A stretch of DNA of 64,000 nucleotides, from positions 1,178,001-1,242,000 of the forward strand of contig CAWICN010000001.1 of assembly GCA_963834725.1 (NCBI GenBank), read 5' to 3'. The DNA comes from PALSA-693 sp963834725. GTDB lineage: Bacteria > Actinomycetota > Acidimicrobiia > Acidimicrobiales > Palsa-688. Within the stretch, counting starts at the first letter, position 1. Each line of letters opens with the position of its first letter. A model generated the notes under the pieces. That model saw nothing but the letters and a program-made list of their open reading frames with translations. It was not told the DNA's origin and did no database searches. Positions 9,672 to 18,725 of this stretch are shown here, in pieces. The translations under genes and the position numbers were made by a program.

Positions 9672-11498
9672 TCATCGGTTGGCGGCTCTCGTCAGGAGCC
9701 ACGACCCCGACGGATGGACCTCCGCCCGCCAGCCGGCCGCCACCCAGATGGTGCAGTCCGGCTCGGCCAGGACGGCCGGACCGGCGACCGGGCCCCTTCG
9801 GTCCGGTGGATCCAGGGCGGCCACGTCGACCGGCGAGGGCCACCGGGCGCAGGCGCGGATCGCCACCACCTCGACGGGCGTCTGCGTCAGCACGAAACCG
9901 TTGCGCCGGGCGTGGGCGGCTTCGAAGTCGGCCACCCTCGCGACCGTGAGCTCATGGCTCTGGCCGGCGTAGCGGCAGTCCAGCCCGACCTCGACCTCGA
10001 CCCCGACCTCGACCTCGACGCCGGCACCTTCGGTCGCCGCCGCCTGCCCGCCGAGGGTGACCGCGGCCGCCTCGGCCCCCGCGTGATCAGCCGGATCCGG
10101 CCAGGAGCGCACCAGGTCGCTTTGGCGAGGGGCGGCCAGCATCCCGACGGCCGAGAGCACACCGGCCCGAGGCGGCACGACCACGGCGGGCATGCCGAGC
10201 GCATCGGCCAGGGCACAGGCGTGCAGCGGACCGGCTCCCCCGAACGCGACGAGGGCCAGTCCGGCCGGATCGACACCCCGCTGCACCGACACGACCCGCA
10301 CGGCCTGCACCATCGCCTGATCCACCACCGCGATCACGCCCTCGGCGGTGACGCCGGCAGATTCGAGCGCCCGCCTGGCGGCGACCAGATCGAGCCGGCC
10401 CAGGCCAGCGAGACCGTCGGGGGGAATGCGCCCCGTCAGGAGGTCGGCGTCGGTCACCGTGGGGCGCGGGCCGCCTCGCCCGTAGCAGGCCGGTCCCGGG
10501 TCGGCGCCGGCGCTCTGCGGACCGACCACCAGGGCGCCACCCGCATCAATGGCCGCGAGGGAGCCGCCGCCGGCGCCGATGGTGTGCACATCCAGGGCCG
10601 GCATGCGTATCGGCAGCCCCGCGACCCGCCGCTCGGCTGCCGGCTCCGGCCGGCCGTCGCGGATCAGGCAGACATCGGTGCTCGTCCCGCCCATGTCGAA
10701 GCTGACGCAATCCGCGTAGCCCGCCGCCGCGGCCGCCGATGCAGCCGCGAGCACGCCGCCGGCCGGACCCGACAGGAGCAGGCGGACCGGGTGGCCCACG
10801 GCATCCGCCAGAGTTATGAGCCCGCCGGCCGAGGTCATCACCAGCACGTCGGAGGCCAGCCGCTGAAGGTCGCCCAGGTAGGCCTGGCAGGGCCGGCGCA
10901 AGTAGGCGTCAACGACGGTCGTCACCGTTCGCTCGTAGTCGCGGTACTCGGGGGAGACCTCGCTCGAACAGACCACTCCTGTCCCGGCTGGCCCTGTCCC
11001 GGCTGGCCCTGTCCCGGCCAGGGCCGCGGCGACCGCCCGCTCGTGGTCCGCGTTGCGATCGGCGTGGAGGAGGCAGACGGCCACCGCCTCGACGTCGGCG
11101 GGTATGGCGGGCGGAGGGCCGGGCGGCACCACCTCGTGCCCGGTGGCGTCCAGCCGCCCCGGCACCTCGAAGCGGAGGTGGCGGGGCACGAGCGGAACCG
11201 GCCGGTCCGCCCACGGGTCGTACAGCGAGGGACGGGCCTGCCGGGCGATTTCGATCACGTCCCGCTGGCCCTCGGAGCTGATGAGCGCCACCCGCCCGCC
11301 GGCCCGCTCCAGCAGGGCGTTGGTCGCAACCGTGGTGCCGTGGGCCAGCACCTGCGCTCCACCCACAGAAGCCAGGCCGATGGCGACCGGGCGGGCCGGG
11401 TCATGAGGCATCGAGTCGAGCTTCTCCACCTGTCCGGTGTCGCTGACGACGTCGGTGAAGGTCCCGCCGGTGTCGACACCGACCCGGGCCGGGGTCAC
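9672..11498 (-). CDS. Hydantoinase A/oxoprolinase family protein
   Basis: A 608-residue HyuA-type subunit with the actin-like ATPase start RVGVDTGGTFTDVV, then HGTTVATNALLER, SFDMGGTSTDVCLI and TIGAGGGSLAAID, all diagnostic for the family. The GTG start at 11498 overlaps the rnhA stop (GTGA). Two internal low-complexity runs are visible: AGTGPAGTGPAGTG (14-nt repeats at about 10977-11020) and a Glu/Val run GVEVEVGVEVEVG near 9990-10030. These look like slippage-prone DNA and not conserved features. With the downstream HyuB gene it should form an ATP-dependent ring-opening amidohydrolase. Confidence 0.88.
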   Translation of the reverse strand: MTPARVGVDTGGTFTDVVSDTGQVEKLDSMPHDPARPVAIGLASVGGAQVLAHGTTVATNALLERAGGRVALISSEGQRDVIEIARQARPSLYDPWADRPVPLVPRHLRFEVPGRLDATGHEVVPPGPPPAIPADVEAVAVCLLHADRNADHERAVAAALAGTGPAGTGPAGTGVVCSSEVSPEYRDYERTVTTVVDAYLRRPCQAYLGDLQRLASDVLVMTSAGGLITLADAVGHPVRLLLSGPAGGVLAAASAAAAAGYADCVSFDMGGTSTDVCLIRDGRPEPAAERRVAGLPIRMPALDVHTIGAGGGSLAAIDAGGALVVGPQSAGADPGPACYGRGGPRPTVTDADLLTGRIPPDGLAGLGRLDLVAARRALESAGVTAEGVIAVVDQAMVQAVRVVSVQRGVDPAGLALVAFGGAGPLHACALADALGMPAVVVPPRAGVLSAVGMLAAPRQSDLVRSWPDPADHAGAEAAAVTLGGQAAATEGAGVEVEVGVEVEVGLDCRYAGQSHELTVARVADFEAAHARRNGFVLTQTPVEVVAIRACARWPSPVDVAALDPPDRRGPVAGPAVLAEPDCTIWVAAGWRAEVHPSGSWLLTRAANR

Positions 11499-12004
11499 CT
11501 GTATCGCAGAGGACGGTCGGGCGGCCCGAGGTCGGTCGGAGGGGTATCGGCGTAGCGGTCCTGCTGGCTGGTGGCGGCGGCAACGGCGAGCCGGTCAACC
11601 AGATCGTTCATAGGATCGCCCCCGTGGCCCTTGACCCACCGGAAGCGCAGCCGGCCACCGCCGTCGGCCCGGTAGTTAGCGATCAGCGGCTCCCACAGGT
11701 CCCGGTTGGCCACCGGCTTCCTCTGGGCGTTGCGCCAATCCCGGGCCAGCCATCCCTCCCACCACCGGTCCCGGAAGCAGTTGACCACGTAGGTGGAGTC
11801 GCTCACGATGTCCAGAGGGCCCTCGAGGGCGGTGGCCGCCTCCAGGACCGCCTGGATCTCCATGCGCTGATTGGTGGCGCGGGCGACCGCGCCGCTCGCG
11901 TACCTTCCGCCGGGGACGGCCCAGGCCCAGCCACCGGGACCCGGGTTTCCCAAACAGGCGCCGTCGGTGTACACGGTGGTTACCAGGGCCTGACCCTCCT
12001 GCAA
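11495..12004 (-). CDS. rnhA: Ribonuclease HI
   Basis: RNase HI degrades RNA in RNA-DNA hybrids. The catalytic acidic residues are visible: Asp in VYTDGACLGNPGPGGWAW, Glu in TNQRMEIQAVLEAATAL, Asp in DIVSDSTYVVNC and Asp in DPMNDLVDRLAV. WVKGHGGDP is the handle/His loop. About 165 residues matches the family. The start is ambiguous. TTG 12004 is the first usual start. A CTG at 11986 has a perfect AGGAGG eight bases before it and would give a tidy MVTTVYTDG start. The stop overlaps the hyuA-type gene. Confidence 0.9.
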   Translation of the reverse strand: MQEGQALVTTVYTDGACLGNPGPGGWAWAVPGGRYASGAVARATNQRMEIQAVLEAATALEGPLDIVSDSTYVVNCFRDRWWEGWLARDWRNAQRKPVANRDLWEPLIANYRADGGGRLRFRWVKGHGGDPMNDLVDRLAVAAATSQQDRYADTPPTDLGPPDRPLRYR

Positions 12005-12018
12005 CCCTCCCCTTTTTC

Positions 12019-13323
12019 TCAGTGCGGCACGCCTCTCTCCTGGGCGGCCGCGGTGGCGGCCGCGGCCGCGTCCGCCGGGTAGCAGCTTCGGGCCACCAGC
12101 AGGATCAGAGCGCCGGCGGCCAGCGGAATCAGCATCATCAGAAACGTGTCGCGAAGGGCCATGGCGTGAGAGCGCCCGGCGCCCGTAAGGGCCGTCGCGA
12201 CCAGCCCGAAGGTGATCGGTCCAAGCGCGCTGCTCGCCAGGGTGAGCAATCCCTTGGCGGCCTCGGCTCGACCCCGGATGGACGGGCGCACGATGTCGAG
12301 GCGCACCGCGTCCAGACAGGGCGCCGCCCCACCGAGCACGGACGCGCCGAAGAAGAGCAGGACCGCCGCGGGCACGATGGACGAGCTCACCAGGGCGGCC
12401 CCGAAGAACACGGTGGCCACCAGCTGGCACCCTGACGCCACCACCAGCCGGGTGCTGCCGCCCACACTGCGGGTGAGGCGGTCGCCGAGGCGGCCGCCGG
12501 CGATGATCCCGGCGATCACCCCTACAGCCAGCACCGGGGCCAGAGCGTCGACGGTCGCCATCGTGAGGCCGTAGCGCTCCGTGATGAACAGCACCGAGAA
12601 CGACGCCACTCCGGCATAGAAGAAGTTGCCCACCGAGTCCGACGCCAGCACCAACCGGTTGGTTCGAATCTCCACCAGCACCCGCAGCACCTTCCCGAGG
12701 TTCGGCCCGGGTGGGCGCGTCGGGGCCGGCTCGTCGACGGTGCGCGTCCCGAGGGCCAGGGCGAGACCCCCGGCGGCCAGCCCGAAAAACAGCCACCGCC
12801 AGCTCAAGAAGTGCACGGCCAGGGCACCAAGGATGAAGCACACACCCGTTCCGGCCGCCTGGCCGGCGTCGAGGGCGGCCAGGGCCCGGCCTCGCTGGTG
12901 CGGGTGATACAGGTCGCCGGCGAGCGACACGGTTGCGGGCCGGGCGACGGTCGCGACCGCGCCACTGACCAGGCGGGCGACCGCCAGCAACAACAACCCG
13001 GTCGCCAGGCCGGCGAACCCGAGGGCCAGGCTCCACAAGGCGACGGCGCCGCCAATGAGTAGCGGGCGATGCCGGCGATCGACCAGCCCGCCGGCGGGCA
13101 GGGCGCACAGCGCACCGGTGATGCTCGACAGGGCGGCCAATAGACCAAGCTCGGCATCGGTCACGTGCAGATCGGCGCGCAGGGCCGGCGCGACCACCCC
13201 GATAGTGGCGGCGTCCGCCTTCGCCAGCGCCACCACCCCGACGAGCACGACCGCGTGGGGGTAACGGCTCTCCCACCGCTGCCATCGTCGCCCCGGTTCG
13301 GTCGTCTCCGTCGTCAGTGCCAA
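12019..13323 (-). CDS. MFS transporter
   Basis: About 434 residues with twelve hydrophobic segments. The first MFS half begins at HAVVLVGVVALAKADAATIG. The loop 2-3 signature region reads GGLVDRRHRPLLIGG, and RLVSGAVATVARPATVSLAG is the helix 4-5 antiporter-like region. I place the start at TTG 13323 (MALTTETTEPGRR). The same frame stays open further upstream, but that sequence lies opposite aceE and is Gly/Asp/His-rich shadow. It is divergent from aceE with only about 50 nt between them. The substrate is unknown; the nearest general label is a Spinster/hexuronate-like sugar or drug transporter. Confidence 0.82.
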   Translation of the reverse strand: MALTTETTEPGRRWQRWESRYPHAVVLVGVVALAKADAATIGVVAPALRADLHVTDAELGLLAALSSITGALCALPAGGLVDRRHRPLLIGGAVALWSLALGFAGLATGLLLLAVARLVSGAVATVARPATVSLAGDLYHPHQRGRALAALDAGQAAGTGVCFILGALAVHFLSWRWLFFGLAAGGLALALGTRTVDEPAPTRPPGPNLGKVLRVLVEIRTNRLVLASDSVGNFFYAGVASFSVLFITERYGLTMATVDALAPVLAVGVIAGIIAGGRLGDRLTRSVGGSTRLVVASGCQLVATVFFGAALVSSSIVPAAVLLFFGASVLGGAAPCLDAVRLDIVRPSIRGRAEAAKGLLTLASSALGPITFGLVATALTGAGRSHAMALRDTFLMMLIPLAAGALILLVARSCYPADAAAAATAAAQERGVPH

Positions 13324-13374
13324 GCGCCCGAAGTCTTGCACTGTTTTTCCGTAAATGAGCGCGACGATGGATAC

Positions 13375-16111
13375 GTGATCTTCGACGGTTTCTCGCACCA
13401 GCTCCCCGACATCGATCCGGAGGAGACGGCCGAGTGGGTCGACTCCTTCGACGCCGTCCTCGACGCCCGCGGCAAGACCCGGGCTCGCTTCCTCCTGATG
13501 AAGCTGCTCGAGCGGGCCCGGGAGAACCAGGTGGGCTTCCCCGCCACCGTCTCCACGCCGTACGTCAACACCATCCCCCCGGACCAGGAGCCGTGGTTCC
13601 CCGGCGACGAGCACATCGAGCGCCGGATCCGGGCCTACATCCGCTGGAACGCCGCCATCATGGTGGTGCGGGCCAACCACGCGGCCGAGGGGATCGGCGG
13701 CCACCTGGCCACCTACGCCAGCTCCGCCAGCCTGTACGAGGTCGGCTTCAACCATTTCTTCCGGGGCAAGGCCAACGGGCAGGCCGGCGACCAGGTGTAC
13801 TTCCAGGGGCACGCCGCTCCCGGGATCTACGCCCGGGCCTTCCTGGAGGGTCGCCTGAGCGAGGACCAGCTGACCTACTTCCGCCTGCGAGCTCCAGGGC
13901 CGCCGAGGCCGGCCCCGGCGGGCTGTCGTCCTACCCGCACCCCCGCCTCATGCCCGACTTCTGGGAGTTCCCGACCGTCTCGATGGGGCTCGGTCCGCTC
14001 AACGCCATCTACCAGGCCCATTTCAACCGGTACCTGCAGAACCGCCGGATCGCCGACACGTCGCAGAGCCGGGTGTGGTGCTTCCTCGGCGACGGCGAGT
14101 GCGACGAGCCCGAGACGCTCGGCGCCCTCTCACTGGCCGCTCGCGAGCAGCTGGACAACCTGATCTTCGTCGTCAACTGCAACCTGCAGCGCCTCGACGG
14201 GCCGGTCCGGGGCAACGGCAAGATCATCCAGGAGCTCGAGGCCACCTTCCGCGGCGCCGGATGGAACGTCATCAAGGTGGTGTGGGGCGGCGAAGTGGGA
14301 CGAGCTGCTGGCCCGCGACGTCGACGGGGTTCTCCTCAACAAGATGAACACGACCGTCGACGGCGAGTTCCAGAAGTACGCGACCGAGGACGGCGCCTAC
14401 ATCCGGGAGCACTTCTTCGGCCCCGACCCTCGCCTGCGAGCGCTCGTCGAGCATCTGTCCGACGACGACCTGCGCAACCTGCCACGCGGCGGCCACGACT
14501 ACCGCAAGCTCTACGCCGCCTACAAGGCGGCCACGGAGACCACCGGCCAGCCGACGGTCATCCTGGCCAAGACCATCAAGGGCTGGACGCTCGGCCCGGA
14601 GATCGAGGCCCGCAACTCCACCCACCAGATCAAGAAGATGACGCCGCCGCAGCTCAAGCTGCTCCGCGACCGCCTGTACCTGCAGGACGAGATCCCCGAC
14701 TCGATCCTGGAGGCAGGGCGAGCCTCCCTTCTACTCGCCCGCCGCCCGACTCGGTCGAGTACGAGTACATGATGGAACGCCGCCGGGCCCTGAACGGGTC
14801 GCTCCCCCACCGCGTGGTCCGGGCCAGGCCACTGCCCGCGCTCGGCCGACAAGACGCTGGCCGAGTTCGACACCGGTTCAGGGAAGCGATCGGTTTCGAC
14901 GACCATGGCGTTCGCGGTGATGCTGCGCAACCTGCTGCGCGACAAGGGGGTGGGCCAGCGAATCGTGCCGATCATCCCCGACGAGGCCCGCACCTTCGGC
15001 ATGGACGCCCTCTTCAAGGAGGTCAAGATCTACGCCCCCTTCGGGCAGCTGTACGAGCCGGTCGACTCCAAGCTGATGCTGACCTACTCGGAGGCCAAGG
15101 ACGGCCAGATCCTGGAGGAGGGGATCACCGAGGCGGGCGGCATGGCCGACTTCACCGCCGCCGGGACCGCGTACGCCACATGGGGCCAGCCCATGATCCC
15201 GTTCTTCATCTTCTATTCGATGTTCGGCTTCCAGCGCGTCGGCGACCTGATCTGGTCGTTCGGGGACATGCGCGGGCGGGGCTTCCTGCTCGGCGCCACC
15301 GCGGGCCGCACCACCCTCCTCGGCGAAGGCCTGCAGCACGATGACGGCCACTCGCTGCTGCTGGCATCGACGGTGCCGAACGTGGCGGCCTACGACCCCG
15401 CCTTTGCCTACGAGGTCGCCGCCATCGTCTCGGACGGCATCACCCGCATGTACGGACCGAAGCCCGAGGACATCTTCTACTACCTCACCCTCTACAACGA
15501 GAACTACCAGATGCCCGCCAAGCCGGACGGCATCGGCGACGGCATCGTCCGGGGTCTGTACCGCTTCGCCCCGGCCCCCAAGGGCAAGTCGCACCAGAGT
15601 CTGTCTCGAAGGGCGACGATCCTCTTCTCGGGGTCAGCGTCGCAGGCCGCCCTGGAGGCGCAGCGGCTGCTGGCCGCGGACCACGACGTCGCAGTCGAGC
15701 TGTGGTCGGCCACCAGCTACAAGGCCCTGCGCGAGGACGCCCTGTCGGTCGAGCGCTGGAACCGGCTGCACCCGACCATGCAGCCACGCACCCCGTACGT
15801 GACCGAGATGCTCGACCGCGCCGGCGGGCCCATCGTGGCCGTCACCGACTTCATGAAGGCGGTGCCGGACCAGGTCGCCCGCTGGGTGCCCTCGCCACTT
15901 CATCCCGCTCGGCACCGACGGGTTCGGCCGATCCGACACCCGTGAGGCCCTGCGCCGCCACTTCGAGACCGACGCCGCCCACGTGGTGGTGGCCGTGCTC
16001 GACGGGCTGCGATCGACCGGTGAGGCCAAGGCGGCCGAGGTCGACAAGGCCATCGCCAGCTACGGGATCGACGCCGACGCCCCAGACCCCCGAGTGGCGG
16101 AGCCCGGATGA
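13375..16111 (+). CDS. aceE: Pyruvate dehydrogenase E1, homodimeric AceE (several frameshifts)
   Basis: The thiamine-diphosphate-dependent E1 component, which decarboxylates pyruvate and passes acetyl to the E2 lipoyl domain. GTG 13375 gives MIFDGFSHQLPDIDPEET. The ThDP-binding motif is in CFLGDGECDEPETLGALSLA through NCNLQRLDGPVRGNGKIIQE. Later blocks are FGMDALFKEVKIYAP, GFQRVGDLIWSFGDMRGRGF and a HDDGHSLL segment. Total length (about 910 codons) fits homodimeric AceE (887-930). The frame changes near 13895, 14290, 14718, 14840 and 15893, always with good homology on each side. For an enzyme this central, sequence indels are more likely than inactivation. Confidence 0.9.
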
Positions 16112-16142
16112 GCCGAGCACGTGGTCGGGCTACCGTAGGCCC

Positions 16143-16718
16143 ATGGCCGCCCTGCACCTAAGCCAGAACCCCGACGCCGACCAGCTCCTCTCCGACGATC
16201 CGCTGGCCCTGCTGATCGGGATGGTCCTGGACCAGCAGGTCCCGCTGGAACGGGCGTTCACCGCGCCGCTCGACCTGCGGGAGCGGCTCGGGCACCGATA
16301 CGACGCCGAGGAGCTGGCGGGCATGGATCCCGACAAGCTGGTGGCCATCTTCTCGTCCCGGCCGGCGCTGCACCGCTTCCCGGCCGCGAACGCCAAACGG
16401 GTGCAGGAGCTTTGCCGCGTGGTGGTCACGGAATATGGCGGCAACGCCGCGTCCATCTGGAACACCGCGCCGACCGGGGCCGAACTGCTGGGCCGGGTGC
16501 GAGCCCTGCCGGGCTTCGGCGAACAAAAGGCCCGTATCTTTGTGGGCTTGCTCGGCAAGCAGCTCGGCGTGCGGCCACCAGGATGGGAGGAGGCCGCCGG
16601 GCGCTATGGCGAGACGGGCACCTATTTCTCCGTGGCCGACATCGTCGATCCCGAATCGCTCGGCCGGGTGCGCGCCTACAAGGCCCAGATCAAAGCCGCC
16701 GCCAAAGGTGGCACCTGA
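16143..16718 (+). CDS. HhH-GPD-type base-excision repair protein
   Basis: A 191-residue protein beginning MAALHLSQNPDADQLLSDDP. LALLIGMVLDQQVPLERAF is the conserved N-terminal helix seen in actinobacterial HhH-GPD small glycosylase-like proteins. VRALPGFGEQKARIFVGLLG is the helix-hairpin-helix. No Fe-S cysteine cluster is present. Family knowledge suggests binding or removal of damaged bases; the substrate is unknown. It starts 31 nt after aceE and ends 3 nt before thiS, but it is probably not functionally tied to either. Confidence 0.8.
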   Translation: MAALHLSQNPDADQLLSDDPLALLIGMVLDQQVPLERAFTAPLDLRERLGHRYDAEELAGMDPDKLVAIFSSRPALHRFPAANAKRVQELCRVVVTEYGGNAASIWNTAPTGAELLGRVRALPGFGEQKARIFVGLLGKQLGVRPPGWEEAAGRYGETGTYFSVADIVDPESLGRVRAYKAQIKAAAKGGT

Positions 16719-16721
16719 CCG

Positions 16722-16922
16722 GTGCAGGTCATCGCCAACGGCGATCCTGTCGTCTTGCCCGACGGCGCCCACCTGACCGACCTGCTCCAGGTCCTGGGCC
16801 TCGGCGCCAAGTGGGTGGTGGCCGAGCGCAACGGCGAAGCGGTCGACCGGGCGGACATGGCCGGCACGGTGCTGGCGGAGGGCGACCGCATCGAGCTGGT
16901 GCGAGCCGTTGCCGGGGGCTGA
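16722..16922 (+). CDS. thiS: Sulfur carrier protein ThiS
   Basis: A 66-residue ubiquitin-like carrier ending in the required Gly-Gly (VRAVAGG). It is adenylated and thiocarboxylated at that end and gives sulfur to the thiazole moiety of thiamine. The fold is visible as VIANGDPVVLPDG followed by a WVVAERNGEAV strand. GTG start. The thiE gene overlaps its 3' end. The usual thiazole synthase partner thiG and the oxidase thiO do not appear in this window. Confidence 0.9.
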   Translation: MQVIANGDPVVLPDGAHLTDLLQVLGLGAKWVVAERNGEAVDRADMAGTVLAEGDRIELVRAVAGG

Positions 16923-17572
16923 TCCCGCCGGCCTCCCTGCTCGTCGGGAGCTATCTCGGCGCCGGCTCTACCTGTGCACGCCGGACCGGCCCGATCTGGC
17001 GTCGTTCCTGAGCGCATGCCTCCGGGGCGGGGTGGACGTGGTCCAGCTGCGGGAGAAGGAGCTGGATGCCCGCCCGCTCCTGGCCCGGGCGGAGCTGGCC
17101 GCCGCGGTGTGTGCCGAGTTCGGGGTGCCGTTCATCCTCAACGACCGGCCCGACCTGGCCCTGGCCTGTCAGGCGGACGGTGTCCACGTCGGCCAGGACG
17201 ACACCCCGCCGGAAGTGGCCCGCCGGATCCTCGGTCCCGATGCCATCATCGGGTTCTCCACCCACGCCCCGAGCGAGTGGGCCGCGGCCGCCGGCTCGAC
17301 CGCCGACTACCTGTCGGCCGGGCCGGTCACTCCCACCCCTACCAAGCCGGGCCGGCCGGGGACGGGCCCCGAGTACGTGGCCTACGCCGCCGCCTCGAGC
17401 GAGACGCGGCCGTGGTTCGTGACCGGGCGGGGTGACGCCCGAGACGGTGCCCGGGCTGGTCGCGGCCGGCGCCCGGCGCTTCGTCGTGGTCCGCTACCTG
17501 ACCACCGCTGCGGAACCAGAAGCCGCGGCGCGGCGGCTGCGGGACAGCATCGACGCCGCCGTCGCCTCGTAG
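16909..17572 (+). CDS. thiE: Thiamine phosphate synthase ThiE (one frameshift)
   Basis: ThiE joins the pyrimidine diphosphate and thiazole phosphate units to give thiamine monophosphate. Visible motifs are RLYLCTPDRPDL at the start, VVQLREKELDARPLL, PFILNDRPDLALACQADGVH with VGQDD, IIGFSTHAPSEW and DYLSAGPVTPTPTKPG. The frame breaks at about 17425-17432, where the expected TGGVTPE phosphate-binding loop lies, and continues as TVPGLVAAGARRFVVVRYLT to a TAG at 17572. A single extra base in a G-rich run explains it. The TTG start overlaps thiS by 14 nt. The gene is convergent with the next one, 1 nt apart. Confidence 0.88.
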
Positions 17573-17573
17573 A

Positions 17574-18372
17574 TCAAGCCTCCTGGCGATCGAGCCAGCC
17601 GATCAGTATGGCGATGGCCCGCGGATCGTGGCGGAGCCGGTGGGCGGCCCCCGCCAGCACCCGCAGCTCGACCTCGCCGTGCGCCGACGTCCGCAAGGGC
17701 CCGGGCGTCGAGGACCGGGACCACCTCGTCGTTGGCGCCGTGCACCAGCAGGATGGGACGGGGCGGGATCTTGGCGATCAGGCTGAGCGGCCGGATCTCG
17801 CGCAGCTCCCGAGCCCAGGCGTCGAGATCGGGGGGGAAACCGGGTTCTCTGATGACGCCGGCGGCCCGCGCCTGGGCTACGAACCGGCGGGCGTCCACCG
17901 ACCGCTCGGCGAAGTCGGCCGGCGCCGAGAAGGCTGCGACCCCCCGGATCCGCGGGTCCTCCCCCGCCGCGCACAGGGCCAGGGCGCCGCCGGCCGCGAA
18001 ACCGCAGGTCCACACCCCGTCCACGCCGGGCGTCTGGAGGAGCACATCGGTGGCCGCCTTGAGGTCGGCCAGCCAGCCACCGAGCGAGAAGTTGCCCGAC
18101 GACTCGGAGATGCCCCGGAAGCTGAAGGTCAGCACCATCCAGCCGGTGTCGGCGGCCAGGCGGTCGGCCAGCTCGTGGTAGCCACGGTCTGGATGTTCGT
18201 CCTCGCTCGGCTCGACGGGGAAACCGTGGCAGAGCACCAGGCCGTGCCGGCCGCCACCGCCTGCGGCCGACGGGGCCGGCCGGGCCAGGTAGGCGGCCAG
18301 TGACACTTCAGCGGTCCGGATGGTGAAGGACCCCCCGGTTCCCGGCGCCAGTTGGGGGTGCTCGGTGGTCAT
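17574..18372 (-). CDS. Alpha/beta hydrolase (one frameshift)
   Basis: About 265 residues of dienelactone-hydrolase/dipeptidyl-peptidase-like alpha/beta hydrolase. HGLVLCHGFPVEPSEDEHPD gives the oxyanion region and TFSFRGISESSG the second conserved strand. The nucleophile elbow normally G-x-S-x-G reads CGFAAGGALAL here, so the usual Ser is replaced by Ala. The acid is in LLVHGANDEVVP. After a frameshift near 17695 the catalytic His appears in LAGAAHRLRHDPRAI and the protein stops at 17574. Lack of the nucleophile Ser is odd and may be real or another base error. The ATG at 18372 directly abuts a hairpin leader element. Confidence 0.72.
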
Positions 18373-18436
18373 TGTGGCCCCATCCAGGCGATGGTGCCAC
18401 AACCTGTCACCTCGGTTCGCTCCCCAGGTCGCGCAC
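18373..18436 (-). promoter_or_regulatory. Leader element: 22-codon ORF plus start-abutting hairpin (diverged copy)
   Basis: Reading on the minus strand, this segment is clearly related to the three tandem copies at 47071-47270. Its 3' part folds as GGTTGTGGCACC-type arm, an 11-nt loop (ATCGCCTGGAT) and the arm GGGGCCACA, and the ATG of the hydrolase follows with no gap. Compared with the 47 kb copies, one stem pair changes C-G to T-A on both sides, and another position loses pairing. If one T missing near 18424 is restored, it encodes a peptide starting MRDLVERTEVTG and ending WMGPQ, whose TGA overlaps the gene's ATG. Confidence 0.6.
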
Positions 18437-18725
18437 GGACCCACTCTCGCGCAAGCGGGGCCGCCCGAAGGCGACCCCGCTGCAACGTCTTACTGGATCA
18501 GAACGCCCGTTTTGGTGTCGGGTGGGACCAAGTTCCCGACCGGCGCGCCCCGGGTAACTGGTGTGGATTGACCAGGTGGTCCAGCGGCCGCCTAGCGACC
18601 AGCCACCTCCGAGGTCCCACATCGTTGACTGCTCAGCTGGACCACCTCCTTTCCTCGGTAGCCCCGATGCTAGTCAGTTCGCGGCGCTCAGCAAACCCAT
18701 TCGGGGCAAAAAGCGTGGGCCCCCA
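18437..18725. other. Intergenic stretch, no gene seen
   Basis: Between the leader element of the hydrolase and the end of the acyl-CoA dehydrogenase. I see no convincing ORF, RNA gene or repeat here. CAGCTGGACCACCTCC near 18637 and GGTGGTCCAGC near 18573 are complementary over GTGGTCCAGC and could form a distant hairpin; I give this little weight. Confidence 0.4.

Noticed and set aside
413..11498. NCS1 permease and hydantoinase A/B genes as one hydantoin uptake and degradation unit
   Set aside because: They are 6 kb apart with unrelated genes between them on both strands; no operon link is visible.
13324..13812. N-terminal extension of the MFS gene across the start of aceE
   Set aside because: The extension is Gly/Asp/His-rich and lies opposite well-conserved AceE sequence, so it is an antisense shadow.
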